64,000 bases of DNA from Bacillus methanolicus (lineage in GTDB: Bacteria > Bacillota > Bacilli > Bacillales > Cytobacillaceae): the NCBI RefSeq assembly GCF_028888695.1, contig NZ_PNFF01000002.1:186001-250000 (forward strand), written 5' to 3'. Made by a program: the position numbers and the translations under genes. The notes beneath the pieces were generated by a model that was not told the origin of the DNA, ran no database searches, and was given only the letters and a program-made list of their open reading frames with translations. Of this stretch, positions 9,901-17,565 are shown piece by piece (positions within the stretch are counted from its first letter, which is position 1; every line of letters begins with the position of its first letter).

Positions 9901-10480
9901 GATTCATTGGATTGACTGCATTGTATCCCGGTAAGAGCCGTCCTTTTAAGTCTGGATGATTACCGTCAATTCCCTGGTCGATCACTGCAACTGTAACGGG
10001 ATTTTTCCCTGCCAGCTGTTGGGCTTTTTCTAAATGGAGCAAGTCTATTTGGTACTGTTCGCTTATTTTGGGATCTTTTATCGAAAGCGGTTTATAATAA
10101 GCACTCGGATTTACTGATAAAACCTGGCTAAAATCTTTATATTTTTTAATGATTTTATGTAGGTTCTTTTTATCCTTTACTTTCACCACTGCATAGTTTA
10201 AATCTGAAAATTGTTTAACTAACGTACCGCCGGCGATTTGGTGCTCCGTTTGCGTAAGCGGTTTCTTGAATTTGATAATTAACGTATCATCACTTAACGC
10301 AGATTTCTCGGTTTGCTCCAATTTTTTTTGCAATAGCGGCTGATTGACTTGAATTGCTGCCACCCCCGGCTGCTTGCTGATCTTTGATTCAGCAGATACC
10401 GCTAATGGCGCTAAGACACTGCTTGCAGCCAACCCCAGCCCAGCTGCCACTAACGCTGCCTGCTTGACCCATTTTTTCAT
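6992..10480 (-). CDS. Large secreted subtilisin-like serine protease (S8) with PPC-type domains
   Basis: 1162 residues with signal peptide (1-30). A propeptide of the fervidolysin/I9 kind (about 64-130) precedes the S8 catalytic domain (about 135-415). The triad is visible: Asp168 in VAVIDQGID, His200 in DFHGTHVAG and Ser358 in SGTSMASP; Asn292 (AAAGN) fits the oxyanion hole. The remaining 700 residues are repeated beta-sandwich segments with phrases like YEDNDSLENIKNLPGSAFEG and EDWYVLKLDKD, typical of prepeptidase C-terminal (PPC) domains. No LPXTG or SLH anchor was seen. GGGGGAG precedes the ATG. A related PPC-repeat protein without a protease domain is encoded at 31354. Confidence 0.95.
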   Translation of the reverse strand: MKKWVKQAALVAAGLGLAASSVLAPLAVSAESKISKQPGVAAIQVNQPLLQKKLEQTEKSALSDDTLIIKFKKPLTQTEHQIAGGTLVKQFSDLNYAVVKVKDKKNLHKIIKKYKDFSQVLSVNPSAYYKPLSIKDPKISEQYQIDLLHLEKAQQLAGKNPVTVAVIDQGIDGNHPDLKGRLLPGYNAVNPMNQGTPDFHGTHVAGIIAANKNNGIGGYGVNPHAKILPIDVFDRAWGATDYAIAQGILYAVEKGAKVINMSLGGPMRSPLIEEALKKAAEKNVVVIAAAGNTGDHTLNYPAAYEGVISVGSINKEKQLSDFSTYGTSVDIVAPGDEVYSTIYEYERKSSYRKMSGTSMASPMVAGAASLLLSKYPKLTSVQVEYILEHTAEDLGDKGFDIKFGNGMVNPVAALQFDIKKLPAMTKGTWTEKEILDKAETVSLTEKIDLKGSITKPFEEKWYKAEVRKGELVQFILEGSPQYDYKLMVHLYSPDGKTLLDINKVREGKTEGKLFEAPFTGTIAFGVKDANGSFDDSGRALSKYKLSVKKVSEQPKDETNVADPLKIELPYKSNEGFTLVGKDVDDDFYKFSVKENQVMKVDLSALPGVDTSISVYMADQFYPPNDPELTEEKKKAILEEMLYGKHPMEPAFYSNKAGKSEGETLTFMAVPEMEYIVKISNKAENYFGMYDFFMNFDMLEEEQVSESSLVPYELKVEGKLLPPDEDMFPIMNKEKSDAEKQLDKQREAIVESSKTEEEIDYVEMIKNGSKPYEIGNEASGYLQMFEDEDWFAVTPQETGIYEFVLSKNEATIPMMEIYKIQEEKDRNGKTVKFLNPIGSNVNWGWIDVKLTEKLITGLKKNETYYIKVNVEQLNGNISFDPYKFNSKLILKNPQDKYEDNDSLENIKNLPGSAFEGNFSMPNDQDVFYFESKSSHVYGVTIEQKAVDQKWKSKYPKELISPFIGIAVVFEDVNKNRKLDEKEYDRIQYIDRGISNGTTFGSFKAEKNKNYILIVNGYVDGLIPLSLLPYKFTVGPVNQNDEDKGSVVKNNIPSKPLKLKKVNSKQWKASGYLNAGVPYGDEDWYVLKLDKDMKGKIELAAGVEVDGIVSLYKNGKHIATSDFYPEGDGEVLYVHLKKGTYHIKVRDTFGNTTLKPYNLTIQFQ

Positions 10481-10564
10481 TTAGCTCCCCCTCTTTTTGA
10501 ATTTTCTTACTACTATATTTATAGAAACATATAAAAGAGTTAATAGCAAGTTTTTCCATTCGAC

Positions 10565-10611
10565 AAAAAAAGAGGGGGCCAGACCCCTACTTTAGGTCTG
10601 GCCCCGCCTTT
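10565..10611 (-). terminator. Terminator built from GGGGCCAGACC repeat
   Basis: GGGGGCCAGACCCC and GGTCTGGCCCC flank CTACTTTA. On the minus strand the stem is followed by CTCTTTTTTTG, so it is a good intrinsic terminator for the adaptor gene that ends at 10612. It is a member of the dispersed hairpin family. Confidence 0.8.
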
Positions 10612-11823
10612 TTACCTGGAAAGAAACCCTTTAAGGACCGGTTTCCATATTTCTTCTTTTTTCAATCTTTTTAGTTCTTTTTTGGTTATTTCGTCTGCTT
10701 TTAATGGAGTGATAAAGGATGGACCTTCACCTTTTTGAATCGCTTTTGGATTCGTGACCACTAATTCTCCTTTTTTCAATCCTTCTTTTATTTCCGTTTT
10801 GCCGTTTGCTTTCATCCCTGCGGAAACTTTACGTTTCTCAATTTTTCCGCTTTCATTCATAATCCATAAAAACGATTCGTCTTTTTCTTTCACTAAAACA
10901 TGCGAAGGAACAGTAACAGCTCCATTCACTTCTTTCGTTACAACCGTTAAATCAACATGTGAACCGATCAGCGTTTTTTCGGCATCTTCTGTATCAAACT
11001 GAACTGTAAAAGGATAACGGCTCGCTTTTTCCACCGCCGGTTCACCTTCAGGAATTTCCCGGACTTCATGAAGGATTCCCTCGACTCTTTTCTTGAAAGA
11101 CTCGGAAGACACGTAAACCTTCATCCCGGAAGACACCTTTTTTATTTCCTTTTCACTGAAAGTCCCTTTCACAGAAGGTTCAGACGAAACTACCGTCACT
11201 ACAGGGTTTTTCAAATCTTCCCTCACTCTTTTGACAATTCCATCCACATCACTGAGCACGGTCATTTTCCCTGACTGTTCATTTAAAGAATTCAGCTGCT
11301 CCTCATATTTATTTACTTCTTGCTCCAGTAAATTCTTTTCCAGCTCTTTTTCATATATATCTCTTTCAATACCGGCTAGAATTGATTTTTCAAAGGATTT
11401 ATCTTCTTCATCAAATGTTAAAGAATCCCGATAATTCTCCAGTTGACCGATATGATCTTCTAAACTTTGAATCTGGTTTTCAACTTTTTCCTTTTCCATT
11501 TCTATTTTTTCAGCTTCCGCCTCAATATCCAATGTTCTATATTCAAAAAGCGGGGTCCCTGATGCCACCAATTCTCCCTCTTTTACGAGAAATTTACAAA
11601 ACACCCCTGTTTGGCTGTCAAAATAGAAATGGTGTTCTTCAAGAGGAGCAACTACACCGGAAGTATGAAATGTTTGTGCAAGATCTTCTTTTTTGGCAGT
11701 ATTCCACTTTTCAATAAAAGCGGACCGATCGATTTTGCTGTCCTTTTTTAAAATTAAAAACAAGTTCCCCGCTATAAAAACTATCAAGAATGCGATTAAA
11801 ACTCCCCGCTGCCATTTTCCCAA
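10612..11823 (-). CDS. Membrane fusion/adaptor protein (HlyD/RND-adaptor type, YknX-like)
   Basis: About 403 residues. N-terminal membrane anchor (VLIAFLIVFIAGNLFLI), a lipoyl/barrel-sandwich hybrid split by a long coiled coil (about residues 80-190, rich in Glu/Lys/Leu), then beta-barrel and membrane-proximal parts. TTG at 11823 is favoured because AAAGGTGG lies 8 nt upstream; GTG codons at 11832 and 11835 overlap that site. The upstream gene, 14 nt away, is a Yip1-type protein, matching the YknW-YknX pair of B. subtilis, which works with ABC transporter YknYZ. No ABC transporter gene follows here, so the partner pump must be elsewhere or absent. Confidence 0.85.
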   Translation of the reverse strand: MGKWQRGVLIAFLIVFIAGNLFLILKKDSKIDRSAFIEKWNTAKKEDLAQTFHTSGVVAPLEEHHFYFDSQTGVFCKFLVKEGELVASGTPLFEYRTLDIEAEAEKIEMEKEKVENQIQSLEDHIGQLENYRDSLTFDEEDKSFEKSILAGIERDIYEKELEKNLLEQEVNKYEEQLNSLNEQSGKMTVLSDVDGIVKRVREDLKNPVVTVVSSEPSVKGTFSEKEIKKVSSGMKVYVSSESFKKRVEGILHEVREIPEGEPAVEKASRYPFTVQFDTEDAEKTLIGSHVDLTVVTKEVNGAVTVPSHVLVKEKDESFLWIMNESGKIEKRKVSAGMKANGKTEIKEGLKKGELVVTNPKAIQKGEGPSFITPLKADEITKKELKRLKKEEIWKPVLKGFLSR

Positions 11824-11837
11824 TGAAGTCACCACCT

Positions 11838-12500
11838 TTAAATAAGTTTCTCAAGCCCAAGAATAGATAACGCTGCTTCTAACGCCCAGCCGATCACGTT
11901 AATAAGGACGACAATTGCAAAAAGAAGTTTTGGATTCTTATCAGTAATGGCTTTCAACACTTTAAATTGAATAACGATCCCCAATACAGAAAAAATTGAA
12001 ATAGCACCGGAGAAGTGTGCCAGCCAGCCATGATCCGTTATGTATTGGGTTATTACTCCAAGAGACAGAGGAGAAGATTCCGCACCGATTCCAAGTGTAA
12101 TTTGAATAGGAGCAAGTATTACTTTTTCAGCTATTAGAAAAAATAGTACAAATGCCTGCATAACAAGCAATTTACGAAATTCCGGTTCAAATAAAGCCCA
12201 AAAAATTAAAGCCGGAAGAAAAAGAACGGCTGCCGCATAAAAAATCCCCCAAATAAATTGCCCAATAATGACAAATAATTTATAAGTTTCAAATTCACTC
12301 CTGCTTAATTCTGTTATATATTTTGATAGAATCTCAGAGCCAATTCCGTAATAGCCGCCAATAAAAAAAACAAGGCCGCTTGCGAGAATCAATAGCAGAA
12401 GCCTAATCCATAATCCCCTAATCACTTCTGCTTTTTCCAATTGATATAAATAGGTATTTGGTTCGAGGATTCCTCTAAAAAGCCTCATGCGATAAATCAT
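11838..12500 (-). CDS. Yip1-family multispanning membrane protein (YknW-like)
   Basis: About 220 residues with five hydrophobic helices after a short soluble start (MIYRMRLFRGILEPNTYLYQLEKAE). ATG at 12500 follows GGAGG with 8 nt spacing; the longer in-frame start at 12515 overlaps that site. The size, topology and position directly before an HlyD-type adaptor agree with YknW, which assists assembly of the YknXYZ complex in B. subtilis. Family assignment is by these features, not by a motif with a known active site. Confidence 0.75.
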   Translation of the reverse strand: MIYRMRLFRGILEPNTYLYQLEKAEVIRGLWIRLLLLILASGLVFFIGGYYGIGSEILSKYITELSRSEFETYKLFVIIGQFIWGIFYAAAVLFLPALIFWALFEPEFRKLLVMQAFVLFFLIAEKVILAPIQITLGIGAESSPLSLGVITQYITDHGWLAHFSGAISIFSVLGIVIQFKVLKAITDKNPKLLFAIVVLINVIGWALEAALSILGLEKLI

Positions 12501-12575
12501 TATCCGCTCCTCCAAACTATATTCAATAGCTTTATTATATATCGAATATTGAAATTAATGCCAGAAAAATGGCGA

Positions 12576-12705
12576 AAAAAAGGGGTCTTACCCAACACAA
12601 AGGGTCAGACCCCATAACACAATATATAGGACATAACGCAGGATAAATGTGCTATATATTGATAAACGAACATGGAGCCAGACCCTTATGAGGTCCCCCC
12701 CTTTT
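12576..12705. repeat. Compound GGGTCAGACCCC repeat with nested inverted repeat
   Basis: Two outer blocks (GGGGTCTTACCC...GGGTCAGACCCC near 12579-12614 and GAGCCAGACCC...GGTCCCCCC near 12675-12700) enclose a separate inverted repeat, CAATATATAG and CTATATATTG. It lies between ugd and the Yip1 gene. On the minus strand the block next to ugd is a plausible terminator but lacks a clean U-run after it. Confidence 0.55.
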
Positions 12706-14019
12706 TTAGTTCTTTATGCCTGGACGGCCGATGGAGTAATATTCAATAGAGTGTTTTTTTACTTCTTCTAAATCGTAGCAATTTCGTCCATCGAAGACGA
12801 TCGGTTCTTTCATTAGCTTTGAATATGTATCAAGCGGCAGTTTTTTTATTTGATCCCATTCGGTAACTATAAAAGCAACGTCGGCTTGTTCCAAGGCTGA
12901 TTCAATCGTTTCAACGTATGTAATTTTATCACCAATGAATTTCTTCGCATTTTCAATCGCAATTGGGTCATAAGCAACAACCATTGCTCCTTCTTTAACA
13001 AGCTGTTCAGCCATGACAATGGAAGCTGCCTCGCGCATATCATCGGTATTCGGCTTAAATGCCAACCCGAGCATCGCCGCTTTCTTTCCTCTCAAACTAG
13101 GAAAGCGTTTAAGAGCAAGTTCTACTAACCTCGCTTGCTGTTTATTATTTACATTAATAACCGCTTCCAACAAATCAAACTTATGCTCAACATCTCCGGC
13201 AATTTGCACGAGTGCCTTCGTGTCTTTCGGAAAGCAAGAACCTCCATAGCCGATGCCGGCTCTTAAGAATTGTGAACCAATACGTGAATCTAAGCCCATA
13301 CCGTAAGCGATATCTTCAATATTTGCACCCAGTTTTTCACTAATATTCGCAATTTCGTTAATAAAACTAATCTTTGTCGCCAAAAAAGCGTTGGAAGCAT
13401 ATTTAATCATTTCCGCACTTCGAATATCCGTTTTGAAAATTGGAATTCCAAACGGCTTGTTCAGTTCTTCAACAATTTGAGCAGCTCGCTCGTTTTCGGC
13501 TCCGATGACAATGCGGTCGCCGTGGAACGTATCATAAATTGCCGTGCCTTCTCGCAAAAATTCCGGATTCGAAACAACATCAAACTGCACATCATGCTGC
13601 AAGTGCTCCTGAATCCAACGTTTCACTTTATCATTCGTTCCAACCGGAACAGTGCTCTTCGTCACAACAACCACGCCATCAAGCATAATGTTTTCCGCTA
13701 TGTCTTTGGCGGCTTGTTCAACAAACTGTAAATTAGCAGAACCATCTGCTTGTTGCGGTGTACCAACCGCAATGTAGATCACCTCCGCATCCGCAAACGC
13801 TTCTTGATGACTCGTCGTAAATGCCAGCCTGCCATTTTCAATATTTTTCTTCATTAAATCATCTAAACCCGGCTCATAAATCGGTGAAATTCCTTGCTTC
13901 ATTGTTTCTACTTTCCGCTCTTCAATATCAACGCACGTAACACGATGACCGATATCAGCTAAACAAACCCCTGTTACTAAACCGACGTAGCCTGTGCCCA
14001 CTACCGCAATGGTTTTCAA
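12706..14019 (-). CDS. ugd: UDP-glucose 6-dehydrogenase
   Basis: About 437 residues of the UDP-glucose/GDP-mannose dehydrogenase family, converting UDP-glucose to UDP-glucuronate with 2 NAD+. An N-terminal Rossmann motif (IAVVGTGYVGLVTG) is followed by the catalytic-Cys block GIGYGGSCFPKDTKAL and a C-terminal UDP-binding domain (GLAFKPNTDDMREAAS). TTG at 14019 is chosen because AAAGGA lies upstream and it yields the usual MKTIAVVGTGYVGL start; GTG at 14028 is almost on top of the ribosome site. It is well outside the capsule cluster but would supply UDP-glucuronate for it, for example to the GumK-like transferase at 49584. Confidence 0.95.
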   Translation of the reverse strand: MKTIAVVGTGYVGLVTGVCLADIGHRVTCVDIEERKVETMKQGISPIYEPGLDDLMKKNIENGRLAFTTSHQEAFADAEVIYIAVGTPQQADGSANLQFVEQAAKDIAENIMLDGVVVVTKSTVPVGTNDKVKRWIQEHLQHDVQFDVVSNPEFLREGTAIYDTFHGDRIVIGAENERAAQIVEELNKPFGIPIFKTDIRSAEMIKYASNAFLATKISFINEIANISEKLGANIEDIAYGMGLDSRIGSQFLRAGIGYGGSCFPKDTKALVQIAGDVEHKFDLLEAVINVNNKQQARLVELALKRFPSLRGKKAAMLGLAFKPNTDDMREAASIVMAEQLVKEGAMVVAYDPIAIENAKKFIGDKITYVETIESALEQADVAFIVTEWDQIKKLPLDTYSKLMKEPIVFDGRNCYDLEEVKKHSIEYYSIGRPGIKN

Positions 14020-14256
14020 TAGGTTCACGATCCTTTCTTAATTAAGAAACGCTTCATTACAAAAGAATCCATCTATCATTATTTTATTAAAACAATGCCA
14101 TCATTCCCAGTCATAAAATTCAGACTGGATATTTTTCGATTAATCAATCCTCCTGATATCTTCCGCCGAAGCATGGCCAATTCGAAATACTGCCGCTTTA
14201 TTTCCTATTATTCATATATTTTATGTAAATTTATTGATAAATTTGTTGAAAAATGA

Positions 14257-14285
14257 TTGAAATTGCGATAGTGTTTATTTATCAT
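14257..14285 (+). promoter_or_regulatory. Candidate SigA promoter for the DUF5317 operon
   Basis: TTGAAA (14257-14262), a 17-nt spacer and TATCAT (14280-14285) lie about 80 nt before the ATG at 14368, in the divergent gap with ugd. The rest of this 340-bp gap is AT-rich and shows no other feature I can support. Confidence 0.4.
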
Positions 14286-14367
14286 AATCGTAGAAATATT
14301 TGCCTGTTTAGCCAATTTATACTTCTGTTTTTATAAAAAAATTTTTAAAATCAGGCGGTAATTAAAA

Positions 14368-14967
14368 ATGGTATTTGATGGTATCATATTATCGTTTATT
14401 GTCGGCTTTTTACGAAAAGGAAATTTAAAGGCTATGTCACAGCTAAAAATAAAGTGGGGATGGGTATTCCCGCTTTTACTGGCAATTCAATTTCTGATCT
14501 TTGCTTTTCAAAATGATGTTGAATTGCTCGGACAAGCAAGCAACTATATTTATATCGTTGTCTATATTCTCGGAATGATCTTTTTATTTATAAATCGTCA
14601 TCACAAAGGCTTTATGATTATTTTGATCGGAGTGTTTCTTAATTTTCTGGTGATGGCTGTAAATGGAGGAAGGATGCCTGTATCTTTAGAGGCTGCAGCT
14701 GTTTTGGATCCGGGGTATTTAGAAGCACTTAAAGAAGAATTATACGCGAAACATGCAATTTTAACTGAATCTACTAAGCTTGGATTTCTGGGCGATATTA
14801 TTCCTTTAACAGATCCTTATCCGCGGACCCAGATTATTAGTATCGGCGATGTGATTATGAATATCGGAATATTCTTTTTCATCCAGCATTTAATGCTCGA
14901 TCATATTAAGGAAAAAAAGACTGCCGACACCACCTCCACCTTTTTAAAAGGAGGTGAACCAAGATGA
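14368..14967 (+). CDS. DUF5317 family multispanning membrane protein
   Basis: 199 residues with about five membrane helices (GWVFPLLLAIQFLIFAF, YIYIVVYILGMIFLFI, GFMIILIGVFLNFLVMAV and a late IGDVIMNIGIFFFIQHLML). The conserved NGGRMPVS and GDIIPL blocks are typical of DUF5317. Function is unknown. Its stop overlaps the ATG of a 30-residue ORF (ATGA), which in turn precedes a GGDEF/HD-GYP gene. Confidence 0.8.
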   Translation: MVFDGIILSFIVGFLRKGNLKAMSQLKIKWGWVFPLLLAIQFLIFAFQNDVELLGQASNYIYIVVYILGMIFLFINRHHKGFMIILIGVFLNFLVMAVNGGRMPVSLEAAAVLDPGYLEALKEELYAKHAILTESTKLGFLGDIIPLTDPYPRTQIISIGDVIMNIGIFFFIQHLMLDHIKEKKTADTTSTFLKGGEPR

Positions 14968-15056
14968 AACGAGTTAAGCTAACTGGCATTTTATATAATG
15001 CGATCATTATTGGCTCCTTAATTGTTGCGTTAACATCTGGATTTAGACTAGTCTAA
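14964..15056 (+). CDS. Small 30-residue single-span membrane protein
   Basis: A very short ORF with an exceptionally good ribosome site (AAAGGAGGTGA, 7 nt before ATG) that overlaps the stop of the DUF5317 gene by ATGA, which suggests translational coupling. The peptide begins MKRVKLTGILYNAI and continues with a hydrophobic stretch IIGSLIVALTSGF, so one membrane helix with a basic cytoplasmic end. A terminator follows immediately. The family is not recognised; association with the DUF5317 protein is inferred from coupling. Confidence 0.65.
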   Translation: MKRVKLTGILYNAIIIGSLIVALTSGFRLV

Positions 15057-15065
15057 TAAATTAAA

Positions 15066-15103
15066 AAGGGGGGAAGTTGTTTTTTCAATAACTTCTCCCT
15101 TCT
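15066..15103 (+). terminator. Intrinsic terminator after the 30-residue ORF
   Basis: GGGGGAAGTT pairs with AACTTCTCCC (one G-T wobble) across a T-rich loop. It ends the DUF5317/small-ORF unit and lies just before the GGDEF/HD-GYP gene; only short T runs follow the stem. Confidence 0.6.
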
Positions 15104-15118
15104 AAATAGTTTCTAAAT

Positions 15119-16963
15119 GTGAGTGAATGTAAAATGCAGGCATTAAAAAGATCATCCAATATTTATTTAATGATTGTTTCTTTTCTAGGGAGTTCCATGT
15201 TTTTTATTCTGCATAAATTTCAATTCAACGTATCACCTCAAACGGTGGTCTCTTTTGCTCTAATCGGTTCTGTTGTGCTCCTTAGCCATTATTTAATCCT
15301 CATTCCACCTGAAGGTAACTCCCTTTCAATGGATTCTGCCATTTACTTGGCAAGTATCTTTTTATTTGGGTTGGACCTTACATTGGATGTGTTATTTTTT
15401 TATGCGATCATTTTTGCCGTATCCCAACGGAAGATTACCTGGTGGAAACATCTCTTTAATTTTTCCATTTACAGCTTAATGATCATATTGTCTTACTATG
15501 TTTTTATACTATGCGGCGGAGAAGTCGGATATATTAACACAAAGAATTTATTTCCATATATACTGTCACTAAGCATGTATTTCATCTTAAATACGTCTCT
15601 CATTAGTATTTATTTCTTGCTATCCGAAACTGAGAACTCAATCAAAGTCTTAAAGAGATTTATTAAAGATAGAACCTTTTTAATCAGCTATTTTAACATA
15701 TTTTTACTTTCACTTGTTCTAGGGATATTAATGAATGAAGTCGGATTATTCGGCCTCTTCCTATTTGATGGTATTGCGATGTTGTTATCGATCGCGTTCA
15801 TCAAACACTTTGAACAGTATCAAGCCATATCAACTAAAGCCAATAAGGATTATCTTACCGGATTACATAATCATGGATACTTCAAAGAGATATTGGAAAA
15901 AGAAGTTTCGGCTGCAAGGGAAACCGGACAGCCTTTAAGTATCGCATTACTTGATCTGGATGATTTTAAGAAATACAACGACTTATACGGCCATATTCAA
16001 GGGGATCATTTAATTAAGGAGTTTGGCGCTCTTTTAGGAACTGAGGTACAAGCAAAGAATTATATCGCTGCCCGCTACGGAGGCGAAGAGTTTACTATTT
16101 TGATGCCGAATACGAATAGTAAAGAGGCTTTAACCTTTTTGGACAGGTTGCGAAAAAAGGCAAATGATACATATGTGGAAGGAGTGGAAGCACTACCTTA
16201 CGGCTGTTTGTCGTTTTCTGCAGGGATCGTTGAATATCAACAAGGGACCTATAACACATCGGAACTGATTAATAAAGCGGATCAAGCGATGTACTTTTCA
16301 AAAGCTCAAGGAAAAAATGTGGTACATATATTTAATGAGCAGTCTGATTATTCGGTTGAAGAGTGTTTGTCGATTGAAAAAGAGCTGGAGGAAGCAGAAC
16401 AACAATTAAAAATATTCCTTTCAAAAGATATTTATACTTATCGTCATAGTAAACGAGTGTTCCAATATGCAGTTGATTTTTCAAGAAAACTCAAATTAAG
16501 TGATCACGAAAGGAAAATCTTTACTTTAGGAGCATTGGTCCACGATATCGGAAAGCTGGAAATTCCTCGGGATATTTTAAATAAAAAAGGTAAGCTCGAT
16601 CCGCATGAATGGGAAATAACGAAAAAGCATGTCATTTGGGGTAAAGAAATCATTTCAGCAAACAAACAATTTGAGGAGCTGATCCCTTTGGTTGAGCTCC
16701 ATCATGAACGTTACGACGGGAAAGGATACCCATATGGATTAAAAGGTGATAACATTCCAAAATTAGCCCGGCTTTTGTGCATCATCGACTCATTCGACGC
16801 GATGACAACGGAAAGGCCTTACCAAAAAACAAAAACCTTCGAAGAGGCCATCCAGGAATTAAGAGCATGCTCAGGAAAACAATTTGATCCACAATTCGTT
16901 GAACCATTTATTGAATTAATCGAGCAGCACTATCTCGTCAAAGAAGAAAAAGTTTTAACATAG
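15119..16963 (+). CDS. Membrane GGDEF plus HD-GYP protein (c-di-GMP synthesis and hydrolysis modules)
   Basis: 614 residues from GTG at 15119; ATG at 15134 is an alternative, and neither has a strong ribosome site. The N-terminal third (about 10-230) contains some seven membrane helices of a sensor domain. A GGDEF domain (about 240-415) has an intact active site, RYGGEEF (about 321-325). A C-terminal HD-GYP domain (about 435-600) has VHDIGK (about 475), HHERYDGKGYP and RLLCIIDSFDAMT, so both modules look catalytically competent. It could make and degrade cyclic di-GMP, a second messenger often controlling exopolysaccharide. Which activity dominates cannot be read from sequence. Confidence 0.92.
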   Translation: MSECKMQALKRSSNIYLMIVSFLGSSMFFILHKFQFNVSPQTVVSFALIGSVVLLSHYLILIPPEGNSLSMDSAIYLASIFLFGLDLTLDVLFFYAIIFAVSQRKITWWKHLFNFSIYSLMIILSYYVFILCGGEVGYINTKNLFPYILSLSMYFILNTSLISIYFLLSETENSIKVLKRFIKDRTFLISYFNIFLLSLVLGILMNEVGLFGLFLFDGIAMLLSIAFIKHFEQYQAISTKANKDYLTGLHNHGYFKEILEKEVSAARETGQPLSIALLDLDDFKKYNDLYGHIQGDHLIKEFGALLGTEVQAKNYIAARYGGEEFTILMPNTNSKEALTFLDRLRKKANDTYVEGVEALPYGCLSFSAGIVEYQQGTYNTSELINKADQAMYFSKAQGKNVVHIFNEQSDYSVEECLSIEKELEEAEQQLKIFLSKDIYTYRHSKRVFQYAVDFSRKLKLSDHERKIFTLGALVHDIGKLEIPRDILNKKGKLDPHEWEITKKHVIWGKEIISANKQFEELIPLVELHHERYDGKGYPYGLKGDNIPKLARLLCIIDSFDAMTTERPYQKTKTFEEAIQELRACSGKQFDPQFVEPFIELIEQHYLVKEEKVLT

Positions 16964-16976
16964 TTCGATAAACCAA

Positions 16977-17004
16977 ACAAAAGAGCGTATTCCGCTCTTT
17001 TGTT
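16977..17004 (+). terminator. Intrinsic terminator after GGDEF/HD-GYP gene
   Basis: CAAAAGAGCG pairs with CGCTCTTTTG across a short loop, 14 nt after the TAG stop, followed by TTGTGG. The T-tract is within the stem end. Confidence 0.75.
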
Positions 17005-17240
17005 GTGGCTTCCCCCTCAAAAAAGAAAAGCGCAAGTTCCTCCGAAACAAACTCTCAGTTGCTTTCTTTCGCGCTTTACCTCGTTCCCTATTTGCATTTT
17101 TACGGACAGTATTATTGGTGATTTTTACAAAATCAGTTAGATTTTTCACGAAATCTAATACAACAGTACAGTAATGCTTTTTTTCAAATATGAAGTGGCA
17201 GCTGGTCTTTTTCTTCAGAAAATTCAATTGAGCGAAATTA

Positions 17241-17409
17241 AGGGCTCATAAGTTAAATCAAAGACTCATATTTTAGATTAAAGACTCATATTAAATTAAA
17301 GGCAAATATATTAAATTTAAGGCTCATATATCAAATTGAAGGCTCATAAGCGAAAATAAGGACTCATAAGTTAAATCAAAGACTCATATATTAAAATAAA
17401 AGCTCATAC
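17241..17409. repeat. Array 1 of GGCTCAT/GACTCAT motif with exact 20-bp period
   Basis: The C of CTCAT falls at 17245, 17265, 17285, 17303 (degenerate, GGCAAAT), 17323, 17343, 17363, 17383 and 17403: nine units, 20 bp apart except for one 18-bp step. The 13 bases between motifs are AT-rich and vary, although units 1 and 7 are nearly identical. A 20-bp period is not a codon multiple, so it is not coding. It lies between the 3' ends of two convergent genes and just before an orphan terminator. A second array is at 27038. Confidence 0.85.
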
Positions 17410-17429
17410 CCTTCCCTCGAATATGATTC

Positions 17430-17466
17430 AGAGCTTGCAGATCCTTCATCTACAAGCTCTTTTTTC
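17430..17466 (+). terminator. Orphan strong terminator downstream of array 1
   Basis: AGAGCTTGCAGAT and ATCTACAAGCTCT form a 13-bp stem with one mismatch and a 5-nt loop, followed by TTTTTT. It points rightward, but no plus-strand gene lies between it and the terminator at 16977. It therefore either caps a transcript crossing the repeat array or is a leftover. Confidence 0.8.
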
Positions 17467-17565
17467 GATAATACCGCATCTAAAAGAGAATTAACGGTGC
17501 AACCACCTTGTTCCGCTAACTTCTATTAAACTTCATTTCATTTATCATCAAGCAAAGTCTTTCAC

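Noticed and set aside
16955-17227. 90-codon minus-strand ORF
   Set aside because: It overlaps the HD-GYP gene end and its terminator, has no ribosome site and reads as basic low-complexity sequence.
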